From: Parasegetibacter sp. NRK P23
GTDB lineage: Bacteria > Bacteroidota > Bacteroidia > Chitinophagales > Chitinophagaceae
Direction: 5' to 3'
Assembly (NCBI RefSeq): GCF_023721715.1
Contig: NZ_JAMDLG010000001.1
Coordinates: 2,209,784-2,273,783, forward strand
Length of the DNA stretch: 64,000 nucleotides
The position numbers were made by a program, and so were the translations under genes. Positions 16,712-25,573 of this stretch are shown here, in pieces; position 1 is the first letter of the stretch, and each line of letters begins with the position of its first letter. The notes under the pieces are model-generated. The model was not told where the DNA came from and did no database searches. It saw only the letters and a list, made by a program, of their open reading frames with translations.

Positions 16712-16938
16712 CGCATCAGCTTCCTGTAAGCCGCGTCATCCATATATTCCAAGAGATCACCAGGCTGGCACTCCAACACCTTACATACCTCTTCCAGGGT
16801 AGAGAAACGGATCGCCTTGGCCTTACCGCTTTTTAAAATGCTCAGGTTAGCCAACGTAATCCCTACCCGTTCACTGAGTTCAGTGAGGGACATCTTTCTT
16901 TTAGCCAGCATCACATCCAGGTTTACTACTATCGGCAT
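16708..16938 (-). CDS. XRE family helix-turn-helix regulator
   Basis: 76 residues that are almost entirely a Cro/CI-type HTH: LDVMLAKRKMSLTELSERVGITLANLSILKSGKAKAIRFSTLEEVCKVLECQPGDLL. This is the short YozG-like type that habitually sits beside DUF2975 membrane proteins. It starts 10 bp after the stop of the DUF2975 gene in the same orientation. Likely a regulator of its own operon through the inverted repeat upstream of the pair; targets elsewhere are unknown. Confidence 0.93.
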   Translation of the reverse strand: MPIVVNLDVMLAKRKMSLTELSERVGITLANLSILKSGKAKAIRFSTLEEVCKVLECQPGDLLEYMDDAAYRKLMR

Positions 16939-16948
16939 ATTATCGGCT

Positions 16949-17899
16949 TCATATGGTGAACTCCTGTTCTTTCTGCAAAGAAAGTCCTTTTTTGAACGCT
17001 TTCGCCGTGGCCAGTACTGCTATGGCGCCCATCATCAATCCGATATTATCGTGCAACAAAGCGCCAACCGGCACGTACACCTCGTCCGTTAGCGTATGCC
17101 GGAAAATAAATTGCAGGATAAAACGCAAAACGATACCACCCCAGGACATGATCAGCAGGGTTACGGCAATAAGATGCAGCGCACGCACATTCCTTGCTGA
17201 AAATGCTTTCCCCTGGGAAATACGGATGACCATTTTTAACGGAAGGGCCACAAGAATGTAGATGAATGCAAAAAAAATAATCCAGCCTGCCCGGATCACC
17301 ACACCAAGCACCTGGTGCGCCGACTTACTGATCTCAATAAGAATACGCCCCCTGTTTCTCTGTTGTACAGGCGTATCCCTGGTTGTTACATCCTGGAAAA
17401 TATAAGGCACTTTAACGGATGTGACCTTTGCGTATTCCACGACATTGTCTTTGCGGGGAATCTTATTGGTGTATAGAATTCGCCTTTCTCCATTCACCAC
17501 CTTGAACCGGCTGATGTTGTGCTTCAGCGCGAAATCGTTCAGCGCAAAGTAATACCGCTTATCCGACTCTTTACTCGTAAATAAATCTGCTGATGCAGAA
17601 CCGGTTGCCACCCCCCACATGCCTACATACATACCTCTTACAATATTCCCCTCATCCATCCGCCTTTTTTGTTTTTTCCTGGATTCAATAGTACGTTGGA
17701 GCGATTGAAACCCTGAATAGGTAAGCAACGAATCCGGTCGAAGCCACCCATCTTCTTCATTTCTGATACCCAGAAAATATTCATCCTCTCCTGTTACAAA
17801 AAATTCAGAATGTCTGGGCAGACTGCCGATGATGATCGTTATCCCAATAAAAACCATCAGGAAAACATCCCAATGTTTCAAAAAATACTTTGATCTCAT
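16949..17899 (-). CDS. DUF2975 domain membrane protein
   Basis: 316 residues. Hydrophobic segments are visible at about 13-30, 205-225, 245-270 and 280-300; a large polar loop (about 35-200) lies between the first and second, so it is a four-helix membrane protein with one long extracytoplasmic domain. The C-terminal half matches the DUF2975 layout. Pairing with a small XRE regulator is common across bacteria; no biochemical function is established. The long loop is larger than in the compact DUF2975 proteins of Gram-positives. Confidence 0.8.
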   Translation of the reverse strand: MRSKYFLKHWDVFLMVFIGITIIIGSLPRHSEFFVTGEDEYFLGIRNEEDGWLRPDSLLTYSGFQSLQRTIESRKKQKRRMDEGNIVRGMYVGMWGVATGSASADLFTSKESDKRYYFALNDFALKHNISRFKVVNGERRILYTNKIPRKDNVVEYAKVTSVKVPYIFQDVTTRDTPVQQRNRGRILIEISKSAHQVLGVVIRAGWIIFFAFIYILVALPLKMVIRISQGKAFSARNVRALHLIAVTLLIMSWGGIVLRFILQFIFRHTLTDEVYVPVGALLHDNIGLMMGAIAVLATAKAFKKGLSLQKEQEFTI

Positions 17900-17917
17900 A
17901 AGATGGTGTTATGGATG

Positions 17918-17952
17918 CAAAATAATAAATTATTATTGATAAACAATAATAA
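17918..17952 (-). promoter_or_regulatory. Candidate promoter and operator of the DUF2975-XRE operon
   Basis: A 9-bp perfect inverted repeat, TTATTATTG (17930-17938) and CAATAATAA (17944-17952) with a 5-bp centre, overlaps another pair, AATAATA (17921-17927) and TATTATT (17931-17937). On the minus strand a near -7 box TTATTTTG (17918-17925) sits 18 bp after an ATTG (-33-like, 17944-17947). A repressor binding the repeats would block this promoter; the encoded XRE protein is the obvious candidate. The region is very AT-rich, so chance repeats are a risk. Confidence 0.5.
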
Positions 17953-18136
17953 ATAAAAATAAAACGATATGATTAAAATTCTGCCTTGAGTTATAGCCGC
18001 TGCCATCATTACAAAGCACACATCTGGCCGCTTACCTGATTACTGCTGAGGGTGCATCTTTTTTCAGGCATTTCGGCTATCAATATTTTATCGTTCCATT
18101 GCGGATTTAATCGCGCAATATTAAAAGCAATTTCCC

Positions 18137-20470
18137 TTATAAAGGAGTTTCCCGATATATTGAATATTCGCCGGGCGGCAACCTGAAAGCCATGAACCCA
18201 GCCTTCTTCGGGTTTTCTTTTACCGAAAGCATTTTTTGATGGAGCGGCCTGTTGTTGATCAGCACGGACTGGCCATCAGGTATGCTTACAATAGCAGTAG
18301 CTCCTGCCGGAACAATCAATTTCACGGCAAAACCACCTGCGTTGTTTTCAAACGATGAATGAATGTTTCCTTTTACCGTGGGGATATCTATTGTGGCACT
18401 TGTAAAAGTTGCCGGACATGGTTCTACCAAAAATGTTTTATACCCCGCCTCCAGTGGCTTAATTCCGAAAAGATATTCCCCTATCACGATCTGTGCCCCG
18501 CCGCTCCAGGCGTGGTTGGTGGTACCTCCGCCATATCCCTTCTCTCCAATGCCCCATCCTTCAAAAAGCGTTGTATAATCACGATGCTCCACCATTTCCG
18601 AGAAGCGGCGCTTTGTTCTTTCAAGCGCGTATTTCCCCTCGCCCATAACAAACAACGCTTCCATTACATATTTTTCCATGTACGGACTTGCGAAGCATTG
18701 GGTTTGAAATAACTTCAACAGTTGCTCATACTTTGAAGCATCGGCGATACCGGTTATCACCGCCAGTGCCTGTGCCCTGTCGTCGGTTTCCAGCTGATAA
18801 TCCGGATGGCGATAAGCCTGTCCATTCCAGCAACGGTTGAATCCTTTTTTTACTGTTTCCATTGTATGGGAAAACATTATCCTATCTGCTTCGTGCCCCA
18901 GTAAGGTGGCCATGTTCGCGGCGCCTTTCAAAGCCAGGTAATGCCAGCCGGCCATGATCAGCCTGATGTCTTTGTTTTCGCCCCAGTCGCCCCACAGCCA
19001 GTCGCCTTTTCGAAGCACCGTAAGCCCTGTTTCATCCGTTTCCCATAAGGCGAGGTACTTTTTTACGGCAGGATAAACCGATTCTATCGTTTTGCGGTCT
19101 CCAGTATTCTGATAATAGTTCCAGAAACCATAGTAGCCGATACTGGTGAGCATCTGGTCGGGCAATTCACCTTTAAAGTTTCCGGGTATGGGGGAAAACA
19201 GCTGACCTTCAGGACGCTGCCAGGCAGCCAATTCACGGATCGCTTTGCGCATAAGGGTATGCGTGGAAACGGAAGCCGTATAAAAGCATTCACCCATCAG
19301 CAATACAACATCTCCCCACCACTGGGCGCGTTCCCTGTCGGGACAATCGAAATAATTATCGCGCATATTCACATACAAGGTACGTGACGCTTTTTTCCAG
19401 AACCGGTTATAAAATTCATCGCTGCAATGAAAGCTTTGCGTTATTTCCGTGTTGAAACCAGTTTCACGGTATTTAACCGAAAGTATGCTGACCCCGGCGG
19501 GCACGGTGAGTATTATTTTTTCACCATTCAGCCAGCCGTAAGATTCATATTCCTGGTATCCCTTCTTTGTAACGTATGCAGCACTTAGGTTCACATCTCC
19601 ACCACTTCGGCTGTGATCGGTGGCGATGCCAATCAGATTTCCGCCCAATTGGTCATCCGCAGAAATGATTGGAGTCATCTGCATGTTATAGGGCAGGCGT
19701 GCAATGATGGTATCTACCTTTGAGCCGGTGCGGCGTTCAAACGATAATGACTTTATGCCGAAATCTTTCCAAAGGGGAATCGGGCGTTCTATCAGCTTGT
19801 TCCAAGGCGCATCACCCGGACTTCCGATTTCCTTTGCGGATTGAAAGCCGTAAAGATTGGCTACGGGTAAGACCTGCCAATCCGGAATATCTTTTGCCGC
19901 GTCGAACCTGATGTTGGATTCCGGCAAACGGCTGTTCGGAGAGGGCCCATCTGCTGTACCATAAGCGGGATGGATACGACAAACCCATTTTTTGTCGCTG
20001 ATTAGTTTAAAGCGGCCAGATTGCATGCTGAAAAGAAGTCCTGACTTTCCGCTGTTGATATGAGAGAAGCCATCTTTTCCGAAATGCCAGACCAGAACAG
20101 CAATGGCGTTATCGCCTTTGTTAAGGTACGGCGCAAGGTCAACCTTATCATAATAGGAATCGGAGGGTGTGGGGCCGCGTTTTAGTCCGCCTTCAAATAC
20201 CACCAGTTTCCCATTTATCCAAAGCCAGTACTTGGTATCGGCAGCGATAATGGCTTCGGCATGTTGCGGTTTCTTTTCCAATGTAAAATCTCTTCTGAAA
20301 GCGATCCAGGTGTTGGGTGCGTTCACTTGTTCTTCAGGGGATGTAATCCAAAAACCAGGTTGTGTTTTTTCCGTAGCACAAACCTGCTGCGTATAGCTAA
20401 GCGAAAGACAGACAAGGATGAATAGCCCGAATAAGCCTTCAATTTTTATTGTATTGAACTTTTTTTTCAT
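18137..20470 (-). CDS. Secreted alpha-L-rhamnosidase (GH78)
   Basis: 777 residues from the ATG at 20470 (MKKKFNTIKIEGLFGLFILV), chosen because it gives a normal signal peptide; in-frame ATGs upstream (20482, 20491, 20530) are possible. An N-terminal beta-domain region contains WLWINGKLV and KGDNAIAVLVWHFG. The (alpha/alpha)6 catalytic domain holds the GH78 signature DCPDRERAQWWGD, with Asp375, Glu380 and Asp387 matching the acidic residues of characterised rhamnosidases, and a later LFEGW supplying the candidate general base. NHAWSGGAQI and a C-terminal beta-sandwich follow. It would release terminal alpha-L-rhamnose in the periplasm or outside the cell. Neighbour of the PUL at 21331-36257 but on the opposite strand. 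Confidence 0.9.
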   Translation of the reverse strand: MKKKFNTIKIEGLFGLFILVCLSLSYTQQVCATEKTQPGFWITSPEEQVNAPNTWIAFRRDFTLEKKPQHAEAIIAADTKYWLWINGKLVVFEGGLKRGPTPSDSYYDKVDLAPYLNKGDNAIAVLVWHFGKDGFSHINSGKSGLLFSMQSGRFKLISDKKWVCRIHPAYGTADGPSPNSRLPESNIRFDAAKDIPDWQVLPVANLYGFQSAKEIGSPGDAPWNKLIERPIPLWKDFGIKSLSFERRTGSKVDTIIARLPYNMQMTPIISADDQLGGNLIGIATDHSRSGGDVNLSAAYVTKKGYQEYESYGWLNGEKIILTVPAGVSILSVKYRETGFNTEITQSFHCSDEFYNRFWKKASRTLYVNMRDNYFDCPDRERAQWWGDVVLLMGECFYTASVSTHTLMRKAIRELAAWQRPEGQLFSPIPGNFKGELPDQMLTSIGYYGFWNYYQNTGDRKTIESVYPAVKKYLALWETDETGLTVLRKGDWLWGDWGENKDIRLIMAGWHYLALKGAANMATLLGHEADRIMFSHTMETVKKGFNRCWNGQAYRHPDYQLETDDRAQALAVITGIADASKYEQLLKLFQTQCFASPYMEKYVMEALFVMGEGKYALERTKRRFSEMVEHRDYTTLFEGWGIGEKGYGGGTTNHAWSGGAQIVIGEYLFGIKPLEAGYKTFLVEPCPATFTSATIDIPTVKGNIHSSFENNAGGFAVKLIVPAGATAIVSIPDGQSVLINNRPLHQKMLSVKENPKKAGFMAFRLPPGEYSIYRETPL

Positions 20471-20798
20471 TTCCGGCAGCATATCATTCATACTTAAATT
20501 TAAGTCAGGCGGAAAAAATACTGAAACCATTTGCCTTTCAATCAGCAGTCTTTCCCGCCTTCACTTTATTATTATTCAGATGGTTATTTTTAAGCTGACG
20601 CAAATATCGCAAAGATACGCCCAGAGCAACGGGGGTAAATCACCGATAATAGAGGGTTAAATTGACTTTATAGTCTATATAATCAAACGGTTCCAACTTT
20701 ACCCGCAGTCGCATTTCACCTCATTTTTGTCAGTTTAGCACCACATTAAAAATGGTAACCGCTCTAAATTTACCGTTCACTAAAAAACTGCGACTTCC

Positions 20799-21218
20799 AT
20801 GGCAGCGGTAAATCCCTATCTCACCTTTAACGGCAACTGCGCCAGCGCCTTTCTTTTCTATAAGGAAGTATTCGGGGGAACTTTTATCCATTTTATCAGG
20901 TTCAACGCTGTTGAAAATGAGAGCAGAGAAGAGGGGAACAAAGTGATGCACGTATCACTTCCGATTGGAAATGGTACTATTCTGATGGGAAGTGATGCCC
21001 CTTCCACCTTCGGCGAACTGGTCATGGGGCAGAACATGGCCGTTTCGGTGAGCACCTCTAGCGAAACCGAGGTAAAACGTATTTATAACGCACTTTCCCG
21101 GGAAGGCGTGGTGGTTATTCCGTTGGAAAAAACTTTCTGGGGCGCGCTGTTCGGCCTTTTCTACGACCGGTTCGGCGTACAATGGATGGTAAATTATGAC
21201 TATGCAGGAAAGAACTAG
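20799..21218 (+). CDS. VOC superfamily protein (PhnB-like)
   Basis: 139 residues. The start VNPYLTFNGNCASAFLFYKEVFGG and the stretch MHVSLPIGNGTILMGSDAP are typical of the PhnB/3-demethylubiquinone-9 methyltransferase-like VOC branch, and the end WGALFGLFYDRFGVQWMVNYD closes the second module. Substrate unknown. It lies between the divergent GH78 gene and the hybrid sensor gene, with 112 bp before the latter; no functional link to the PUL is evident. Confidence 0.88.
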   Translation: MAAVNPYLTFNGNCASAFLFYKEVFGGTFIHFIRFNAVENESREEGNKVMHVSLPIGNGTILMGSDAPSTFGELVMGQNMAVSVSTSSETEVKRIYNALSREGVVVIPLEKTFWGALFGLFYDRFGVQWMVNYDYAGKN

Positions 21219-21321
21219 CGCCAATAGTATTGTCCATTCCATGTTAAAAAAGGTTATTAAATGGTAATTATCCCTTAAAATCCGCAAACCCCATTTTGTA
21301 ATTAAACCTTTTCTTGCAAAT

Positions 21322-21327
21322 GGAGGG
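21322..21327 (+). promoter_or_regulatory. Strong Shine-Dalgarno-like site before the hybrid sensor gene
   Basis: GGAGGG lies 3 bp before ATG 21331 and 6 bp before ATG 21334. Purine-rich ribosome sites are uncommon in Bacteroidota, so this one stands out and favours the second ATG as the start. Confidence 0.45.
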
Positions 21328-21330
21328 ATC

Positions 21331-24300
21331 ATGATGCGTATTTCTTATACCAAAAACTGCTTACAATCAGGCAAAAGAACATTTTTAGTTCTGTTGTCCT
21401 TAGTATTTTGTGTACATCATGCCCAGAGTACTCCTCCCACTTCAGTCAGAAATTTAAGTATTGAATCAGGCCTTTCCAACAACACCATCACCAGCATTTA
21501 CCAGGACAGGTTTGGCTTTTTGTGGATCGGCACTTACGATGGTATTAACCGGTATGACGGTTATGGCTGCAAAATTTTCAGGCACCGGCTGAACGACACC
21601 ACCTCCCTGGTGAACAACAAGATCACCACCATTACCGAAGACAAATCGGACCGCCTCTGGATAGCCACTAAAAAAGGGCTCTGTACTTTTTCAAACACCA
21701 CACAGCGTTTTTCACCCGTATACTATGCTACAGGTTTGAAGAATGCGCCAAAGAAGGCGCTGAAAGGCATTCCGGTAAACGAAGTGCTCGCCACGAAAAC
21801 AGGTGAAATACTCGTAGCGCCACAATCATTAGGGCTGTTGCGGTACAATAATGCATCGGGCCTGCTGGAACAGGTACCGGTAAAATCGGGTAACGGCAGC
21901 ATGGTATACGACGTTCAGGTGAACGGACTGAAAGAAGATAAGGATGGCACAATATGGGTGCTGGTGTACCAGATGGGAATAGGAAAATATAATCCCTCCA
22001 CCAAAGAAATCACCATCCTGAACACTACGCTCACCACCTGCTCGCTGATGGAAACCGATGGGAAAGGTAATGTGCTTATCGCTTTGGTAAACAGGTTGTA
22101 CAGCTATAATATTCAGTCGAACAAAGTTCGTTCGCTGGGCTACCCTTCACCTAAAGGAGAAAGAATTCTCTGTTTCTATCAAACCCCGCAACGCCTGCTG
22201 ATGGGAACAGATGGCGGCGGCATTTATGCATTTAACGAAGCGCAAAACATTCATGTGCCCGCTGACCTGGAAGATATCCACGGCGATTTTGTCTCAGCTA
22301 TTTATATAGATAGAAAGGAAAACAAATGGGTGGGCACTTTACAGCAGGGGCTGTTCTGCCGGCAGAAAGGAAAAAAAATATTCGGTTCACTTGAGCATCT
22401 GCCTGATACCCCCAACAGTTTACCGGGGAATTTTGTATCCTGCTTTGAATATGATGGCAACGGAAAATACTGGATTGGCATTGAAGGCGCCGGGGTATGC
22501 CTTTGGGAACCCGCGGCAAACAAATTCAAAACCTTTAACGGGAAGAACGGCCTTTCAAGCAGCGTAATCACTGCCATACGCAAAACCTCGGACGGAAACG
22601 TATGGGTGGGTACGTATGGCAAAGGTGTTGATAAATTTGATGCGAAGAGCGGTCGGTTTACCAACTACACCTTCATCAACAAACAGGCGCGCACCTACGA
22701 AGGAAACGTATGGACACTTTTAGAAGACAAGAGCGGAACACTATGGGCGGGAACGGTAACAGGTGCCCTGTTCACCTTCAATAAAAGCACCAATACATTC
22801 GAAGTATATGATCAAAGCCTTCGGGACATACTCTGTATTACAGAAGACCGTAAAGGTGAACTTTGGGCGGGCAACTTCGAAGCACTCATCAGGATCGACA
22901 AAAAAAGTGGCAAACACCAATTTTACAATACTGAAGCCCCTGTACGGGCCATCCGCGAAGACAAAAAAGGAAGGTGCTGGATCGCCACCGAAGGAAACGG
23001 ATTGCTGCTTTTTGACAGGAACAGCGGACAATTTGAAGCATTTACGGAAGAAAACGGATTGGCCAACAACTCGGTATTGAACATCGTGGAAGATAAAAAC
23101 GGAGACCTTTGGCTAACTACTTTTAACGGATTATCAAGGTTGAATACCGACACAAAAAAGATCACGAATTACTTCCAGACCGATGGCCTCCAATCGAACC
23201 AGTTCATCTATAACGCGGCTTTCGCAGCACCATCGGGACAACTTTTTTTCGGCACGCTAAAGGGAATGAATTATTTCGATCCGGATAGTATCGCACTCAG
23301 TTATTCCCCCGCTCCCATTGTGATCACAGATTTACGGATCAACAACCAAACGGTAGCGCAAAACAGCAGTTTCACCGGAAACCAGGTGATGTACACTTTG
23401 AGTGAACTCGAACTACCTTACGACCAGGCGATCTTATCCATTGACTTCGCATCGCCGGAATTCAACAACCCCGATCAGATCGCTTACGCCTATTACCTGG
23501 AAGGCTGGGATAAACACTGGAACCATTCCGGCAAACTGAGAACGGCGCATTACAGCCGCCTGGAAGAAGGATCATATACTTTGCGCATCAGGTCAACCGA
23601 TCCAGGTGGTACCTGGACGGGCAATGAAAAACTCATTTCCATCAAAGTATTGCCGCCCTGGTACCGGAGTTGGTGGGCATGGACACTTTATGTTTCCATT
23701 GCCGTAAGCATCCTCGCGATGTACCTGCGCTTCAGCAGCCGGCAGGCCAAACTGGCTTTCGAAGTAAAACTCGCGCACCTTAACGCGGAACGGGAACAGG
23801 AAATCAATCGCCGGAAACTCGATTTCTTTACCAATATCGCCCACGAATTCAGAACACCCATCACGCTAATCATCAACCCGATAAAGGATTTGCTGCAGAA
23901 ACAGGGCAACAGCCTGGAAACCGCGGGCATGAAAATGGCTTTCAGAAACAGTAAAAGATTGCTCAGTCTGGTGGACCAACTCCTGCTTTTCAAAAAAGCG
24001 GACAGCGGCGCCGACGACCTTCGCATAGCGAAACTCAACATGGTGCACGTTTGCAGAGAAGTGTTCCTCTGTTTTTCACAACAAGCCAAAACGCAGGAAC
24101 TGCAATACAGTTTCGAAAGCGCTATACAGGAACTGGAAATATACGGGGACCGTGAAAAAATTGAAATCGCCATCTTCAACCTTATTTCCAATGCGATGAA
24201 GTTTACGCCGCCGGGCGGGCGTATCCGAATAATGTTGTCTGAGCGGGAAAACGAAGCTGAACTAGTTGTAGCGGATACCGGATGCGGCATTCCGGAGGAA

Positions 24301-25440
24301 GAAAGTGCGCGGTTGTTTGAGAGATTCTACCAGTCTAAACAAACCAGCCCCGCCACCAAAGCTGGTTTCGGCATTGGCCTCTTCCTCGCGAAAAGTTTTG
24401 TGGAAGCGCATAAAGGAAGCATCGGTTTCACTTCTGTCCCAGAAAAAGGAACAAGTTTCACCCTTACGATTCCGAAAGGCCGCGCCCATTTCTCCTCAAC
24501 ACAAATCAAGGATTCTTCAGTACAACAATCAGAATTGTTACAGGAACTTTCCATTCAGGAAGAACCAGCAATACTGCATGCTGAAGAAGAACTGCCGCCG
24601 CCGGAAGTTGGCATCAGTACACTGATCAACTCGGGACACAGCATACTGGTTGTGGACGACAATGAAGGCATACGCACCTACCTGAAACAGGTTTTCCACG
24701 AAAACTTCAGGATACTGGAAGCCACCAACGGAAAAGAAGGGCTGGCCATGGCGCGGCAATACCAACCAGATATCATCATCAGCGATATCGTGATGGATGA
24801 AATGAGCGGTATTGAATTCTGCGCGGCCATTAAGGAAGATCCCACACTCAACCACATCCAACTCATCCTGCTTACAGGTAGTTCCTCCGCGGAAATTAAA
24901 CTGAAAGGCGTGGAATGCGGCGCCGATGATTACATCACCAAACCTTTTGAAAAAGAACTACTGCTGGCCCGGGTGGCGAGTTTATTAAAAAGCAGGAACA
25001 ATATTCAGAAGTATTTCTACAACGAAGTGACCTTGCAAAGGAACAACCTGTCCATTTCTGAAGAATACAAAATCTTCCTCGAGAAGTGCATCGAAATTGT
25101 GGAAGCGAATTTCGACAAAGACGACTTCTCCATTAAACAATTCGCGCGCGAAATGGGCATGAGCCATTCCAACCTGTATAAAAAAGTGAAACATGTTTCG
25201 GGACAATCCATCAACGGCTTCCTTCGTTTTCTCCGACTGCGCAAGGCGGCCGAATTACTGATTACCACAGATTGCAATGTGAACGAGGCCGCTTTCCAGG
25301 TAGGCATAGGCGACAGTAAATATTTCCGGACCCAGTTCGCGAAACTTTTCGGGATGAACCCCTCTGAATACCGGAAGCGTTACCACCATACTTTCGGAAA
25401 AAATTACCAGGTGAACGAGAAAGCCGTGAACAGGCCCTAA
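21331..25440 (+). CDS. Hybrid two-component system sensor/regulator (HTCS)
   Basis: 1369-residue inner-membrane protein that combines sensor and transcription factor. After a signal peptide, residues about 35-680 hold repeated two-bladed propeller motifs (for example DRFGFLWIGTYDGINRYDG, GNVWVGTYGKGVDKFD, GDLWLTTFNGLSRL), followed by a Y_Y_Y domain (about 690-775). One membrane helix lies near 781-803. The kinase domain has phospho-acceptor His838 in NIAHEFRTPITLI, then an ATPase domain with DTGCGIPEE and GFGIGLFLAKSFVEAHKG. The receiver has ILVVDDNE and acceptor Asp1152 in IIISDIVMDEMSG. An AraC-type HTH (about 1265-1360) ends the protein. HTCS proteins sense oligosaccharides in the periplasm and switch on the neighbouring PUL, here the genes from 25574 onward. 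Starts at 21331 or 21334. Confidence 0.97.
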   Translation: MMRISYTKNCLQSGKRTFLVLLSLVFCVHHAQSTPPTSVRNLSIESGLSNNTITSIYQDRFGFLWIGTYDGINRYDGYGCKIFRHRLNDTTSLVNNKITTITEDKSDRLWIATKKGLCTFSNTTQRFSPVYYATGLKNAPKKALKGIPVNEVLATKTGEILVAPQSLGLLRYNNASGLLEQVPVKSGNGSMVYDVQVNGLKEDKDGTIWVLVYQMGIGKYNPSTKEITILNTTLTTCSLMETDGKGNVLIALVNRLYSYNIQSNKVRSLGYPSPKGERILCFYQTPQRLLMGTDGGGIYAFNEAQNIHVPADLEDIHGDFVSAIYIDRKENKWVGTLQQGLFCRQKGKKIFGSLEHLPDTPNSLPGNFVSCFEYDGNGKYWIGIEGAGVCLWEPAANKFKTFNGKNGLSSSVITAIRKTSDGNVWVGTYGKGVDKFDAKSGRFTNYTFINKQARTYEGNVWTLLEDKSGTLWAGTVTGALFTFNKSTNTFEVYDQSLRDILCITEDRKGELWAGNFEALIRIDKKSGKHQFYNTEAPVRAIREDKKGRCWIATEGNGLLLFDRNSGQFEAFTEENGLANNSVLNIVEDKNGDLWLTTFNGLSRLNTDTKKITNYFQTDGLQSNQFIYNAAFAAPSGQLFFGTLKGMNYFDPDSIALSYSPAPIVITDLRINNQTVAQNSSFTGNQVMYTLSELELPYDQAILSIDFASPEFNNPDQIAYAYYLEGWDKHWNHSGKLRTAHYSRLEEGSYTLRIRSTDPGGTWTGNEKLISIKVLPPWYRSWWAWTLYVSIAVSILAMYLRFSSRQAKLAFEVKLAHLNAEREQEINRRKLDFFTNIAHEFRTPITLIINPIKDLLQKQGNSLETAGMKMAFRNSKRLLSLVDQLLLFKKADSGADDLRIAKLNMVHVCREVFLCFSQQAKTQELQYSFESAIQELEIYGDREKIEIAIFNLISNAMKFTPPGGRIRIMLSERENEAELVVADTGCGIPEEESARLFERFYQSKQTSPATKAGFGIGLFLAKSFVEAHKGSIGFTSVPEKGTSFTLTIPKGRAHFSSTQIKDSSVQQSELLQELSIQEEPAILHAEEELPPPEVGISTLINSGHSILVVDDNEGIRTYLKQVFHENFRILEATNGKEGLAMARQYQPDIIISDIVMDEMSGIEFCAAIKEDPTLNHIQLILLTGSSSAEIKLKGVECGADDYITKPFEKELLLARVASLLKSRNNIQKYFYNEVTLQRNNLSISEEYKIFLEKCIEIVEANFDKDDFSIKQFAREMGMSHSNLYKKVKHVSGQSINGFLRFLRLRKAAELLITTDCNVNEAAFQVGIGDSKYFRTQFAKLFGMNPSEYRKRYHHTFGKNYQVNEKAVNRP

Positions 25441-25447
25441 AGTCCAT

Positions 25448-25470
25448 ACCCGCTTTTTCCGGGTGATTTT
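25448..25470 (+). terminator. Weak terminator after the hybrid sensor gene
   Basis: ACCCG (25448-25452) and CGGGT (25460-25464) form a 5-bp stem with a 7-base loop, followed by GATTTTTA. Weak, but in the right place, 8 bp after the HTCS stop. Confidence 0.35.
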
Positions 25471-25478
25471 TACTATTA

Positions 25479-25512
25479 CACCCCCCTTTTTTGAACATTC
25501 ACCCCCTATAAC
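25479..25512 (+). promoter_or_regulatory. Paired C-rich box upstream of the metzincin-like lipoprotein gene (candidate HTCS site)
   Basis: Two direct half-sites: CACCCCCCTTTTTT from 25479 and CACCCCCTATAAC from 25500, about 20-21 bp apart, two helical turns. The same pair occurs upstream of the susC gene at 26827-26857. This spacing suits a dimer with AraC-type DNA-binding domains. Distance to the ATG at 25574 is 61 bp. Confidence 0.6.
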
Positions 25513-25573
25513 TTCGCTCCATAACTGTGCATTTTGCATTGGCTGATTCATCCATTGACCAAAACAAACAGTT

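Noticed and set aside
20662-20683. TTGACT followed by TATAAT, resembling a sigma-70 promoter
   Set aside because: Spacing is only 10 bp and Bacteroidota do not use this consensus; probably chance.
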